Shown here in pieces: positions 53,148 through 63,102 of a stretch of DNA of 64,000 bases (positions are counted from its first letter, which is position 1; each line of letters begins with the position of its first letter). Below the pieces are notes generated by a model. The model worked only from the letters and a program-made list of their open reading frames with translations. It was not told where the DNA came from and made no database searches. The DNA is taken from contig CAWGFM010000004.1 of NCBI GenBank assembly GCA_963821935.1, forward strand, positions 124,001-188,000. Direction: 5' to 3'. Source of the DNA: JAOUEA01 sp963821935. Lineage in GTDB: Bacteria > Actinomycetota > UBA4738 > HRBIN12. A program made the translations under genes and the position numbers.

Positions 53148-53978
53148 TCAGCCCATGGACGAGCCGAAGTCGCGCAGCAGCTCGTTGAGACGCACCTTGT
53201 CGTCGGTGGCCTCGGTCCGGTATCCGATGATGAGCCCGCAGGGCAACTCGTACTCGCCCGCCGGGAACGACCGGGGCCGTGTCCCCGGGATCACGATGGC
53301 GTCGTGCGGCACACGAGCGCGATGCTCGACGGGCTCAGGGCCGGTGACGTCGATGACGGGCGTGTTGCCGGTGAGCACGACCCCGGCCCCCAGCACGGCG
53401 CGCGCACCGATACGGGCGCCCTCGACCACGATGCATCGTGACCCGATGAAGGCGCCGTCCTCCACGATCACCGGGGCGGCCTGCAGCGGTTCCAAGACAC
53501 CGCCGATGCCCACCCCGCCCGCCAGGTGCACACCGGCGCCGATCTGAGCGCACGAGCCCACCGTCGCCCACGTGTCCACCATCGTGCCCGGACCCACCCA
53601 CGCACCGATGTTCACGTAGCTGGGCATGAGCACGACACCCCGGGACAGGAACGCGCCGTAGCGAGCCGTGGCGGGGGGAACGACACGCACGCCGAGCCGA
53701 TCGTAGCCGTGCTTGAGCGGCAGCTTGTCGTGATACTCGAACGGACCGGTCTCGACCCGCTCCAGGCCACGCACGGCGAAGTACTGCAGCACCGCCTTCT
53801 TCACCCATCCGTTGATCGTCCACTCCGCTCCCGGCTCGTCTGGAGGCTGGGCGACCCGAACCTCGCCGCGATCGAGCATGCCGACCACAGCGTCCACGGC
53901 GCCGGCGTCCGGCTCCCCGGCATCCCAGCCCGAGTCGATCCGGTCGTGCAGCGTGGTCACATCGGTCACCTCACTCAT
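53148..53978 (-). CDS. dapD: Tetrahydrodipicolinate N-succinyltransferase
   Basis: A 276-residue left-handed beta-helix enzyme that succinylates tetrahydrodipicolinate in lysine and diaminopimelate synthesis. The hexapeptide-repeat region is clear (VLMPSYVNIGAWVGPGTM, VGSCAQIGAGVHLAGGVGI). Length and the GEYELPCGLIIGYR end match the short proteobacterial-type DapD rather than the longer actinobacterial form. Its ATG overlaps the dapC stop by four bases. Confidence 0.94.
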   Translation of the reverse strand: MSEVTDVTTLHDRIDSGWDAGEPDAGAVDAVVGMLDRGEVRVAQPPDEPGAEWTINGWVKKAVLQYFAVRGLERVETGPFEYHDKLPLKHGYDRLGVRVVPPATARYGAFLSRGVVLMPSYVNIGAWVGPGTMVDTWATVGSCAQIGAGVHLAGGVGIGGVLEPLQAAPVIVEDGAFIGSRCIVVEGARIGARAVLGAGVVLTGNTPVIDVTGPEPVEHRARVPHDAIVIPGTRPRSFPAGEYELPCGLIIGYRTEATDDKVRLNELLRDFGSSMG

Positions 53979-55150
53979 GCACGGACCCCTTCGAAGAGCA
54001 CGTTCAACGCCGATGCCGCCCGTTCACAGTCCTGCACCGATGGCACCAGGGCCATGCGCACGTAGCCCTCCCCCTCCGGCCCGAAGAACGAACCCGGCGC
54101 AACGATGATCCCGGCACGCTCGATCAGTTGCACGGCCCAGGCCAGCGACGTTCCGCCGCCCGGCACCTTCACCCACAGGTAGAAGGTGGCCTCGCTGCCG
54201 GCGACCTCGATGCCGTGGCGTTCGAACACGCCGAGCAGGACCCGGCGCTTCTGCGCGTATCGCTGTCGGTTCTCGGTCACATGCGCCTCGTCGTTCCAAG
54301 CGGCGACGCTTGCGCGCTGCACGAACTCCTGTGGAGTGACGCCCACGCTGGGCCGCAATCGCTTGAGGGCTCCGATCACCTCGGGGTCACCGGCCGCGAA
54401 CCCGCTGCGGTAGCCGGTCATCGAGGAGCGCTTCGACAAGGTGTTGATCGCCAGCACGTTCGTCGGTTCAGCCAGTTGCAGCACGCTGGCCGGCGGGGCC
54501 TGGGGCTCGAACCACAGCTCGCTGTAGGCCTCGTCACAGGCCAACAGCACGTCGTGGGCCCTGCACAGATCGGCTGCCGCCCGCAGGAACGCGAGCGGAG
54601 CGACCGCCCCTGTCGGATTGTTGGGGTAGTTCAGCCACAACACCGCAGCCCGGTCCCACGTGGCGCCGTCGACACCGTCCAGATCGGGCAGGAACCCGCG
54701 CTCGGGGGTGAGCGGCAGCCGGACGACCTCGCCGCCCGCATACCGGGCTCCACGTTCGGGGATCGTGTACCCCGGCGCCGTCACCACGACCAGGTCCTTG
54801 CCCCCGGCCGGATCGAGCACGGCCTGCGCGAGTGCGAACACCAGCTCCTTCGAGCCCAGGGTGGGGAGCACCTGGGTGTCCGGGTCGATCACGGCATCGA
54901 ACCGCCGTCCCACCCACCCCGAGATGGCCCGCCGCAGCTCGGGAAGACCCGCGGCTCGCGGATAGGACGAGATGGGCTCCACGGATCGGCGCAGCGCCTC
55001 GCGGATGAACGGAGCCGTGACCTCGCGGGGGTCGCCCACACCGAAGTCGATCAGCTCCCGGCCGTCTGCGAGCGCCGCGACCTTCCGGCGGTCGAGCTCC
55101 TCGAACGGATAGGGCTCCACGGCCCTGATGCCAGGGGACAGATGCGTCAC
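53975..55150 (-). CDS. dapC: Succinyl-diaminopimelate aminotransferase (DapC)
   Basis: A 391-residue class I/II PLP aminotransferase: LIDFGVGDPREVTAPF, the PLP lysine in NTLSKRSSMTGYRSGF (Lys in SLSKRS-type motif), and WLNYPNNPTGAVAPL. It acts between dapD and dapE. GTG 55150 overlaps the dapE stop by four bases (GTGA), fixing the start; the frame to 55333 runs inside dapE. Confidence 0.93.
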   Translation of the reverse strand: MTHLSPGIRAVEPYPFEELDRRKVAALADGRELIDFGVGDPREVTAPFIREALRRSVEPISSYPRAAGLPELRRAISGWVGRRFDAVIDPDTQVLPTLGSKELVFALAQAVLDPAGGKDLVVVTAPGYTIPERGARYAGGEVVRLPLTPERGFLPDLDGVDGATWDRAAVLWLNYPNNPTGAVAPLAFLRAAADLCRAHDVLLACDEAYSELWFEPQAPPASVLQLAEPTNVLAINTLSKRSSMTGYRSGFAAGDPEVIGALKRLRPSVGVTPQEFVQRASVAAWNDEAHVTENRQRYAQKRRVLLGVFERHGIEVAGSEATFYLWVKVPGGGTSLAWAVQLIERAGIIVAPGSFFGPEGEGYVRMALVPSVQDCERAASALNVLFEGVRA

Positions 55151-56283
55151 TCGCCGCCTCCCGCCGCGGGGGCGGCGCCATCGAGCGCCAGGAACCTCCG
55201 CAGCACCTCGTGCGAACGCACGAGCGCGGCCACCTCGACCCGCTCGTCGTCCCGATGAGCGTACTGCGGGTCGCCCGGTCCGAAGTTGATGGCGTCCACA
55301 CCCACGGTGGCGAACTCGGCCACGGGGGTCCATGCCTGCTTGGGGCCGACGGACAGGTCGCCCGCCGCGCGCAGGCGCTGGACGAGCGGGTTGGTCACCG
55401 CCACCGGTCCCGGCGGTGCGTTGCCGTCGATCTCGACCTGGACCCGGTGATGGCCGAGGAGCTCCCGCAGTCGGGCCTCGGCATCGGCGGGGGCATGTGA
55501 CGGGGCGTAGCGATAGTTCACGTGCGCCTGGACCCGGTCGGGGATCACGTTGGTGGCGATGCCACCTTCGATCGTGGTGACGTTGACGACCTCTCGGAAG
55601 GTCAGTCCGTCGATCGTGACGTCGCGGTCCGGCAGGTCGGCGAGCGGGGCCAAGGCTTCGATCGCCGCATGGATCGCGTTCTCACCCAGCCAGGGACGGG
55701 CGCTGTGCGCGGCGGTGCCCTTCACCGTGACCCGGACGTTCAGGTTGCCCATACACCCCACCTCGATCGCGTTGTCGGTGGGCTCCATCACCACCGCGAG
55801 CTCGATCGTGGACGCGATCGGACAGCGTTCGAACAAGGGCAGCAGGGCGCTCTCGCCGATCGGCAGCTCCTCCCGCCCGAAGAACAGGAACCCCACGTCG
55901 AGGTCGGTCTGTCCGTTCGCATGTGCAGGCGGCGCGGTGAGCTCCGCGGCGATCTCGAGCATGACCGCCAGGCCCGACTTCATGTCGCTGGCGCCCCGGC
56001 CCACGACCGCCGAGGCCTCACGGGCAGCGGGCTCGCGCGCCCCCGCCATCGGAACCGTGTCGACGTGGCCCGCCATGACCACGAACGGCGTGTCCACGCG
56101 ACGCACACGCGGTCCCACGAAGATGACGGAGTCGGCGTCGTCGAGGATCTCGAAGGCTTCGTGACCGACGAGCTCGCGTCGGACCGATGCCAGGATCGCG
56201 TCTTCATCGCGGCTCACCGACGCGATCTGCATCAAGGCGAGGGTTCGCTCGGCGAGGTGCTCCCGCGTGGCGTTCGAGCTCAC
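55147..56283 (-). CDS. dapE: Succinyl-diaminopimelate desuccinylase
   Basis: A 378-residue M20 metallopeptidase that removes succinate to give LL-diaminopimelate. Metal ligands: GHVDTVP, GRGASDMKSG and FFGREELPIGESAL (Glu pair), plus the dimerisation-domain GTAAHSARPWLGENAI. Start GTG 56283, 13 bases after the dapF stop; the longer frame to 56565 lies within dapF. Confidence 0.94.
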   Translation of the reverse strand: MSSNATREHLAERTLALMQIASVSRDEDAILASVRRELVGHEAFEILDDADSVIFVGPRVRRVDTPFVVMAGHVDTVPMAGAREPAAREASAVVGRGASDMKSGLAVMLEIAAELTAPPAHANGQTDLDVGFLFFGREELPIGESALLPLFERCPIASTIELAVVMEPTDNAIEVGCMGNLNVRVTVKGTAAHSARPWLGENAIHAAIEALAPLADLPDRDVTIDGLTFREVVNVTTIEGGIATNVIPDRVQAHVNYRYAPSHAPADAEARLRELLGHHRVQVEIDGNAPPGPVAVTNPLVQRLRAAGDLSVGPKQAWTPVAEFATVGVDAINFGPGDPQYAHRDDERVEVAALVRSHEVLRRFLALDGAAPAAGGGE

Positions 56284-56296
56284 GGCGCGACCCGGT

Positions 56297-57175
56297 TCAC
56301 GGACCTGCGAGCAGTCGTTCGATGTCGATCTCGCCGTCGAAGACCCGGCCCGCTGGACCGGTGAGCATGACCTGTTCGGGTGTCCGCTCCACGTGCAGGC
56401 TTCCCCCGGGGAACCGCACCTGCACCGACCCCGGGGACAACCCGGCCTCGTGGGCGGCGACGGCGACCGCGCAGGCGCCGCTGCCGCACGCCATCGTCTC
56501 GCCGCTTCCCCGCTCCCAGACACGGACGTCGATGCCGTCGTGACCCACGTGGGCGAACTCGACATTGGTGTGCTCGGGGAACAGCTCGTGGCGTTCCATG
56601 GCGGGTCCGATGTGGCTCACGTGGTAGCGGTCCGGATGTTCGTCCACGAACAAGACGAGGTGCGGGTTGCCCATGGAGACGGCGCTGGCCGCCAACTGCA
56701 TCCCCGGACCCACGTCGACGGGCTGATCCAGGAAGGTTTCCCACGCTGGGCCGTGCATCGGGATGGCGGCCCTGGTGAAGTTGGCCTGGCCCATCCCCAC
56801 CGTGACGCGGTCGACGGCGCCGGCGGGGTCGATCGACAGGAGCAGGTGCCGCACGCCGGCGCGCGTGGCGACGTCGAGCTCCCTGACCGCAGGATCCAGG
56901 AGCCCCCGGTCGTGCACCAGCGCGCCCACGCAGCGGATGCCGTTCCCGCACATCTCGGCGAGCGAGCCGTCGGCGTTGGCGTAGTCCATGAAGAACGCTG
57001 CGTCGGTCCGATCGCTGCGCACCACTCGGATCACGCCATCGGCTCCTACGCCGGTCCGCCGGTGGCACAGGGCCACGATCTCATCGGGCTTCAGCGGCCG
57101 CTCGTCGTCCAGGTCCAGGACCATGACGAAGTCGTTGCCCGTCCCCTGGTACTTGCTGAATTGCAGCTCGCTCAC
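56297..57175 (-). CDS. dapF: Diaminopimelate epimerase
   Basis: A 292-residue cofactor-free epimerase giving meso-diaminopimelate for peptidoglycan and lysine. Catalytic Cys76 (MCGNGIRC) and Cys230 (ACGSGAC) are present, with FSKYQGTGNDFVMV at the start and FMDYANADGS. GTG 57175 overlaps the miaA stop by four bases. Confidence 0.96.
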   Translation of the reverse strand: MSELQFSKYQGTGNDFVMVLDLDDERPLKPDEIVALCHRRTGVGADGVIRVVRSDRTDAAFFMDYANADGSLAEMCGNGIRCVGALVHDRGLLDPAVRELDVATRAGVRHLLLSIDPAGAVDRVTVGMGQANFTRAAIPMHGPAWETFLDQPVDVGPGMQLAASAVSMGNPHLVLFVDEHPDRYHVSHIGPAMERHELFPEHTNVEFAHVGHDGIDVRVWERGSGETMACGSGACAVAVAAHEAGLSPGSVQVRFPGGSLHVERTPEQVMLTGPAGRVFDGEIDIERLLAGP

Positions 57176-58092
57176 GCACCCTCCAGGTACGTCCGCACAT
57201 CGTCCACCACGTCCATGGCGCCGCCCGCTCCGGCATCGAACCAGCGGATCCGCGGATCGCGCCGGAACCATGCCATCTGGCGCCGCGCGAGGTTCCGGGT
57301 CCGCGTCGTGGTGCGTTCCCATGCCTCGTCCAATCCAAGCCTACCGTCGAGGTGACGGACCAACTCCGAATAGCCGATGGCCTGGGTCGAGGTGAGCCAG
57401 CCCCCCCATCCACGATCGACCAGACCGCGCACCTCCTCGATCCATCCGGTCGCGAACATGGAGGACACGCGCTCGCTGATCCGCCGTGCGAGGACGGCAG
57501 GCTCGATCCGCACTCCCGCCGCGCGGACCCGGGCGGGGTCGTAGCGCTCCCAGGAGACGGCGTAGCTGCTGAACGCCCTGCCGGTGACGGCCGCGACCTC
57601 CAACGCCCGCACGGTCCGACGGAGGTTCTCGGGCTCGATCCTGGCGGCCGCCTCGGGATCGGTCGCCACCAAGCGGCGATGCATCCGCCCCGCCCCCACC
57701 AGCTGGCCTTCCCGTTCCAGCGCGGCGCGGATGTCGGCATCTTCCGGAGGGAAGTCCAGGTCGTCGACGACCGCGCGCAGGTACAGGCCGGACCCGCCCA
57801 CCAGCAGTGCGCGCGCTCGCCGAGCCTCGATGTCGGAGATGGCTGCCCGCGCACACGCCTGGAAGCGAGCCACCGTGAACCGCTCCGACGGTTCCGCCAG
57901 ATCCAGCAGGTGGTGGACGACCATCGTGCGCTGTGCCGCCGTCGGTTTGGCGGTGCCGATGTCCATGCCGCGGTAGACCAGCATCGAATCGATGCTGGCG
58001 ATCTCGGCCCCCAGGTGGCGTGCGATCGAGATCGCGGCCTCCGTCTTGCCGGAGGCGGTTGGCCCGACCAGGGCCGGCAGCGTCCCGGCCAC
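57172..58092 (-). CDS. miaA: tRNA dimethylallyltransferase
   Basis: A 306-residue enzyme that adds dimethylallyl to A37 of tRNAs reading codons that begin with U. P-loop GPTASGKT at 10-17, DSMLVYRGMDIGTAKP, HHLLDLAEPSERFTVA and the DxxLxxA motif region LLVGGSGLYLRAVVDDLD. The GTG at 58092 is two bases after the miaB stop, pairing it with the thiolation enzyme. Confidence 0.96.
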   Translation of the reverse strand: MAGTLPALVGPTASGKTEAAISIARHLGAEIASIDSMLVYRGMDIGTAKPTAAQRTMVVHHLLDLAEPSERFTVARFQACARAAISDIEARRARALLVGGSGLYLRAVVDDLDFPPEDADIRAALEREGQLVGAGRMHRRLVATDPEAAARIEPENLRRTVRALEVAAVTGRAFSSYAVSWERYDPARVRAAGVRIEPAVLARRISERVSSMFATGWIEEVRGLVDRGWGGWLTSTQAIGYSELVRHLDGRLGLDEAWERTTTRTRNLARRQMAWFRRDPRIRWFDAGAGGAMDVVDDVRTYLEGA

Positions 58093-58094
58093 GA

Positions 58095-59438
58095 TCAGCC
58101 GAACGCGGGCTGGGGCGAGGCCACGACCTCACCCGAGAGGTGATGGGCGGCCGACGCGGTGATGCGGGCGTGGACGAACGAGCCGGGGGCCAGCGCGTCG
58201 GGCAGATGGACGATGCGGTTCGTCCGCGTGCGTGCTTGCGTCGAGACCCCCTTGCGGTCCCCTCCTTCCACCAGTACCTCCAGCGTGCGACCGACCTCCT
58301 CGGCCCCCTGTTCGCTGGAGATGCGTTCCTGCAGTGCGACCAACCGGTCGAAGCGCTGCTGCACGACGTCCTTCGGGATCTGTTCGGCGAAGCCTGCCGC
58401 GCGGGTGCCGGGCCTGGGCGAGTACTGGAACATGAATGCGCTGTCGAACCGCGCCTGCTCAACTACGTCGAGCGTCCGCGCGAAGTCCGCTTCGGTCTCC
58501 CCCGGGAACCCCACGATGATGTCGGTGGATACCGCGATGCCGGGGATCGCCTCGCGGATGCGCCGCAGCCATCCCAGGTACCGCTCACGCCGGTACGAGC
58601 GGCGCATGGCCTTCAGGACGTCATCCGAGCCGGACTGCAGCGGGAAGTGGATGTGTTCGCAGACCTTCTCGCATGCCGCCATCGCCTCGATGACATCCGG
58701 TGTGAAATCGTGCGGATGCGGGCTGGTGAATCGGATCCGCCGAAGATGGTCAACCTGGTTGACTTCTTGGAGCAACCGGGCGAAGAGGGGGGTGCGGGCC
58801 GATCCCGGCACGGTGATGTCGCGACCGTAGGTGTTGACGTTCTGGCCGAGCAAGGTGATCTCCACCACGCCGCGCGCGGCCAACCCCTGCACCTCGGCAA
58901 GGATGTCGCCGATCGAGCGGGAGCGCTGCGGTCCTCGGACCAACGGCACGATGCAGAAGGTGCACGCGTTGTCGCACCCGGGGGCGATCGAGACCCACGC
59001 ACGGAACGCATCGTGGCGCGCTGCCGGCAACGCGCTGGGGAAGGTCTCGGTGTACTCGCGCACGTCCATCTGCGGCCCATCGGTCTCTGCCTGCTCCAGC
59101 AGCTGCAGGAGCTGCGGCATCGCGTGCGTGCCGACCACCACGTCGACCCACGGTGCCTTGCGTTGGATCAGATCCTGGTCCTTCTGCGCCAGACACCCGC
59201 TCACGACGATCTTCAGGCCGGGGTTGCGGTCCTTCACCGGCTTGAGATGCCCCAGGTTGCCATAGAGCTTGTTGTCGGCATTCTCGCGGATCGCACAGGT
59301 GTTGAGCACGATGACCCGTGCCCGGTCCACGTCGTCGGTGGGACGCATGCCGTCGGCCGTCAGCATGCCGCCGATGCGTTCGGAATCGTGCTCGTTCATC
59401 TGGCACCCGAAGGTGCGGATCAGGTAGCGGCGCTCCAT
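58095..59438 (-). CDS. miaB: tRNA-2-methylthio-N6-dimethylallyladenosine synthase
   Basis: A 447-residue radical-SAM methylthiotransferase acting on the product of MiaA. N-terminal Cys in FGCQMNEHDSE, ENADNKLYGNL and SGCLAQKD, radical SAM motif GCDNACTFC (C-x3-C-x2-C), and a C-terminal TRAM domain (TLEVLVEGGDRKG ... VHARITASA). ATG 59438 (MERRYLIRTFGC) is the standard start, though no good ribosome site precedes it. 59439-59589 is the divergent promoter region toward the coiled-coil gene. Confidence 0.96.
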   Translation of the reverse strand: MERRYLIRTFGCQMNEHDSERIGGMLTADGMRPTDDVDRARVIVLNTCAIRENADNKLYGNLGHLKPVKDRNPGLKIVVSGCLAQKDQDLIQRKAPWVDVVVGTHAMPQLLQLLEQAETDGPQMDVREYTETFPSALPAARHDAFRAWVSIAPGCDNACTFCIVPLVRGPQRSRSIGDILAEVQGLAARGVVEITLLGQNVNTYGRDITVPGSARTPLFARLLQEVNQVDHLRRIRFTSPHPHDFTPDVIEAMAACEKVCEHIHFPLQSGSDDVLKAMRRSYRRERYLGWLRRIREAIPGIAVSTDIIVGFPGETEADFARTLDVVEQARFDSAFMFQYSPRPGTRAAGFAEQIPKDVVQQRFDRLVALQERISSEQGAEEVGRTLEVLVEGGDRKGVSTQARTRTNRIVHLPDALAPGSFVHARITASAAHHLSGEVVASPQPAFG

Positions 59439-59589
59439 GCCCGGAGGGTATCCGATGTGGGTGTTCCTCCCGCACGCGGGCGATCGACATCGAGCCCAGA
59501 TTCCGGTTCGGGGGGGTTCAAGTCGCGGCCCTGGACGCCGATGCACGTTGCATCACCGCCTGACGAAGTAGGCCGAAGGGCACACACGG

Positions 59590-61554
59590 ATGGGATCCGA
59601 TCGACGTCGAGAACTCGAGGAAACCCTCGAGGACATGAGCGCAGAGCTCGCGGCTTCCCGCGAGGAACTCGCCCGTGCCCGCTCCGAGATCGATGAGCTG
59701 ACCGAGCGGGCAGCCGCGATGGAACGGGATGCGTCGGCGTCGAGCCACGAGGGCCTCGACGGGAGCGATCGCCCCGACGTCGAGCGCCTCGCCACCCGGA
59801 TCGCCACCTTGGAGTCCCGACTGATGGCCTCCGCCGGAGACGAGGAGCCCGAGCACGACCCCGACGCCCTGATCACCCAGCTGGATGCCGTTCGCCGGCA
59901 GTTGGCAGAGTCCCAGGAGCGCGAGGAACGGTTGCTCGCCACGTCGATCGGTACCGAGCGCATCGTCGCGGATGCCGGGGTACGCCTCGCCGAGCTCGGT
60001 GAAGCCAGCGAACGGGCGCAGTCCCTCGAGGCCGAACTGAGCGACATCGCACACCGGTACGAGGCCGGACGTGACGCGTTGCAACAGGCGCACGCACGGG
60101 TCGACCTCCTGGAGACCGACCTGGCCAACGCGGCCGAGGCTCATCAGCGTGCCGCCACCGAGCTCGCCGCGACACAGACCACCGTGAACGAGCTGACCGA
60201 ACGGATCGACAGCGCACACGCACGCGAGAGCGAGCTGGCCGAGCGTCTCGGGACGGCTGAGCAGGACTTCGCGGCCACGACGCACCGTGTCCGGGAGCTC
60301 GAGGATTCCCTCGCCGTCGCCCAGCTCGAGCGCGACGGGGCGCGCAGCGAACTGGTCCGTCAGATGCAGGAGATCGAAGACCTCACCGCCACAGTGGCCG
60401 AGCTGAACACCGAGCTCGAAGAACGCCAACGCTCGATCGACATGACCGAGACGTCCCGCATCGCGGCCGACGAGCGTGCCCGCGTGGCCCACGATCGAGT
60501 CGTGGCATTGGAAGACGAGGTCGCCACGCTGCAAGAGGTCGCGGAACAGCTGGAATCGACCCGGACGGAGCTGGATCGAGCCCGCGCAGCAACCGAGAGC
60601 GCCGAGCAGGAGCTGACGCCGTTGCGCGAGCAGGTCGCAGGGCTCGAGGACGCCGCCGTCGCCGCCGCCGAGCGCATGGCGGAGCTCGAGAACGCGAACG
60701 CTCAACTGGAGCAGGCCGGGGAGGCAGCCAACGCCGAGATCGAGGCGCTCGGTGCCCAGCTCGCCGACGTGACCGAGGCGGCCGAAGCCGCAGGGTCACA
60801 GATCGATGCGGCACGCTCGGATATGGATGTTGCCCGTGCAGACCGCGATGTCGCGCGTGCCGAGATGCAAGCGGCGGTCGCTGAGCTCGAGATCACCCGG
60901 ACGGAGCTGGAATCGACGGGCCAGGCGACCTCGGCCGCCAAAGAGCAGGCCGCTGCCGCGGTGGCGGCAGAGACCGAGGCCAACGAACGCCTGGCGGCCG
61001 CCGAGGAGCGGGCCCTGGGAGCCGAGCGGCTCCTGGTGGACTTCCAAGAGCGGCTGCACGAGGCAGAGGCTCGCGAGACCGCTGCCGCATCCGAGGCCGC
61101 GACCGGCGACGCGCCCACGGCAGGACCGACGGTCGACGAAGCCGCGCTCGCGGAGGCGCAGCAGCAGCTCGAGGCGGCCAAGGGACGCGAGGAGCAGGAG
61201 CGAGGCCGCGCCGACGATCTGCGTACTCAGCTCGACGAGGCCACCGAGCAGCTGCGAGCCGCAGCCTCGAACGGGCACGCCGCGCCCGCCGCGTCCGAGT
61301 CCGGTGAGGGCACCGTGGCGCCCAGCGGCGACGATCGCGGAACAGAGGTCGCCGAGCTCGAGGAACGACTGGAGCAGGCGGAGGCGCGCGCCCGACGAGC
61401 CTACGCGGCCGCCGAGTCGGCCGAAGCTGCCCTGCGGTTCAAGGAGAGCGGCGGTGTTTCGACCGACCCTCACCTGCAGGAAGAGAACGTCAAGCTCCGG
61501 ACGCAGATCGCCGAGCTCACGGACCAGCTGGGGCAGCTGCAACGCCAGTCGTGA
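59590..61554 (+). CDS. Long coiled-coil protein, Ala/Glu-rich, 654 residues
   Basis: Nearly every residue from 1 to about 640 follows heptad spacing (LEETLEDMSAELAASREELA ... EENVKLRTQIAELTDQLGQL). No signal peptide, membrane helix or enzyme domain is visible. Part of the C-terminal third carries a Pro/Thr/Gly linker (GDAPTAGPTVDEAA). Such proteins form rods or scaffolds (SMC-like hinge-less coils, DivIVA-like or kinesin-like), but no family is recognisable. It converges with rny, 15 bases apart. Confidence 0.75.
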   Translation: MGSDRRRELEETLEDMSAELAASREELARARSEIDELTERAAAMERDASASSHEGLDGSDRPDVERLATRIATLESRLMASAGDEEPEHDPDALITQLDAVRRQLAESQEREERLLATSIGTERIVADAGVRLAELGEASERAQSLEAELSDIAHRYEAGRDALQQAHARVDLLETDLANAAEAHQRAATELAATQTTVNELTERIDSAHARESELAERLGTAEQDFAATTHRVRELEDSLAVAQLERDGARSELVRQMQEIEDLTATVAELNTELEERQRSIDMTETSRIAADERARVAHDRVVALEDEVATLQEVAEQLESTRTELDRARAATESAEQELTPLREQVAGLEDAAVAAAERMAELENANAQLEQAGEAANAEIEALGAQLADVTEAAEAAGSQIDAARSDMDVARADRDVARAEMQAAVAELEITRTELESTGQATSAAKEQAAAAVAAETEANERLAAAEERALGAERLLVDFQERLHEAEARETAAASEAATGDAPTAGPTVDEAALAEAQQQLEAAKGREEQERGRADDLRTQLDEATEQLRAAASNGHAAPAASESGEGTVAPSGDDRGTEVAELEERLEQAEARARRAYAAAESAEAALRFKESGGVSTDPHLQEENVKLRTQIAELTDQLGQLQRQS

Positions 61555-61569
61555 CGCCCCGCGCGGCCC

Positions 61570-63102
61570 CTACCGCGCGTACTCGGTGGCCCGCGTCTCC
61601 CTGACGACCGTGATCCTGATCTGCCCCGGGTACTGCAGCTCCTCCTCGACCTGCTTGGCGATGTCCCGGGCGATCACCTGGGCAGCCAGATCGTCGACGT
61701 CTCCGGGCTCGACCATGACGCGGACCTCGCGGCCCGCCTGCATCGCGAAGGTCTTCACGACGCCGGGGTGGCTGGTGCAGATCTCCTCGAGCCGCTCCAA
61801 CCGCTTGACGTAGGTCTCCAGCGATTCCCGCCGGGCGCCGGGGCGTCCCCCGCTGATGTGGTCCGCGATCTGGGCGAGCACGGCGTCGATCGTGTGCTGT
61901 TCGACCTCACCGTGGTGGGACTCGATGCAATGCACCACTTCGGGAACCTCGCCGAGCCGGCGGGCGATCTCCGCGCCGATGATGGCGTGGGAGCCCTCGA
62001 CCTCATGCGTCACCGCCTTGCCCACGTCGTGCAGGAAGGCACCTCGCTTGGCCACCGTGCCATCGACGCCGATCTCGGCCGCCAGCGAGCTGGCGATGAA
62101 CGCCGATTCCACCAGGTGCTTCAGCACGTTCTGTCCGTAGGACGTGCGGAACTGCAGCCGCCCCAGCAACCGGATCATCTCCGGGTGGATGTCGGTGATG
62201 CCCACCTCGGCGACCGCGTCCTCACCGGCGCGCCGGATCTGGTCTTCCAACTCGCGCATCGACCGCTCGTGCACCTCCTCGATCCGGGCAGGGTGGATGC
62301 GACCGTCCTCGACCAGCTTCGCCATGGTCATGCGCGCTGCCTCGCGGCGCACCGGGTCGAAGCAGCTGAGCACCACCGCTTCGGGGGTGTCGTCGATGAT
62401 GACGTTGACCCCCGTGGTCGCCTCGAACGCGCGGATGTTGCGGCCCTCGCGGCCGATGATGCGCCCCTTCATGTCCTCGCTCGGAAGGGCGAAGACGCTC
62501 ACCGTCGATTCCGCGGTCTGCTCCGACGACACCCGTTGGATCGCGATCGTCACGATCTTGCGGGCCCGCTCTTCCCCTTCCTCACGGGCGCGCTGCTCGA
62601 TCTCGCGGACCTGTGACATGGACACACGTTTGGCGTCGTCCACGATCTGCGCCACGAGCTGATCCCTGGCCTCCACGGACGTCATGCCGGCGATCTTCTC
62701 CATCCGGGCTACGTGCAGCTGGTTCGCGCGTTCCAACTGCGTCCGGATGTAGGTGAGCTTGTCTTCGCGTTCCTCCAACTCACCGGCGCGGACGTCGGCC
62801 TTGACGACCTTGGCTTTCAGGTCCTCGTCGGCATCGGCCATGCGACGTTCCTGACGGGCGAGCTCATCGCGGCGTCCCCGCAGGTCGTCTTCGGCCTCCC
62901 GCCGCATCGACGCGACCTCGTCCTTGGCTTGCTGCAGGGTGTGCTGTGCCGCGGCATCGGCCTCGCGTTGGCTGTCCAACAGCAGCGTCTGGGCTCGCGC
63001 CTCTACGCTCAAGGCGTTGGAAGCACCCACGGATCTGCGATACAGGAAGCCGGCGACGAACCCGAGGACGAGCCCGGCGACGGCGGTCAGTGCAGGGATC
63101 AT
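61570..63102 (-). CDS. rny: Ribonuclease Y
   Basis: A 510-residue membrane-anchored endoribonuclease that starts mRNA decay. N-terminal helix (LTAVAGLVLGFVAGFLYRR), a long coiled coil, a KH domain (GRIIGREGRNIRAFE) and the HD domain (FLHDVGKAVTHEVEGSHAIIG). GGGAGGAAAC precedes the ATG. The 258-base stretch to recX shows no gene, but must hold the rny promoter. Confidence 0.96.
   Translation of the reverse strand: MIPALTAVAGLVLGFVAGFLYRRSVGASNALSVEARAQTLLLDSQREADAAAQHTLQQAKDEVASMRREAEDDLRGRRDELARQERRMADADEDLKAKVVKADVRAGELEEREDKLTYIRTQLERANQLHVARMEKIAGMTSVEARDQLVAQIVDDAKRVSMSQVREIEQRAREEGEERARKIVTIAIQRVSSEQTAESTVSVFALPSEDMKGRIIGREGRNIRAFEATTGVNVIIDDTPEAVVLSCFDPVRREAARMTMAKLVEDGRIHPARIEEVHERSMRELEDQIRRAGEDAVAEVGITDIHPEMIRLLGRLQFRTSYGQNVLKHLVESAFIASSLAAEIGVDGTVAKRGAFLHDVGKAVTHEVEGSHAIIGAEIARRLGEVPEVVHCIESHHGEVEQHTIDAVLAQIADHISGGRPGARRESLETYVKRLERLEEICTSHPGVVKTFAMQAGREVRVMVEPGDVDDLAAQVIARDIAKQVEEELQYPGQIRITVVRETRATEYAR

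Noticed and set aside
59590..61554. Coiled-coil protein as SMC or a chemoreceptor
   Set aside because: No Walker motifs, hinge or transmembrane signalling domain is present.
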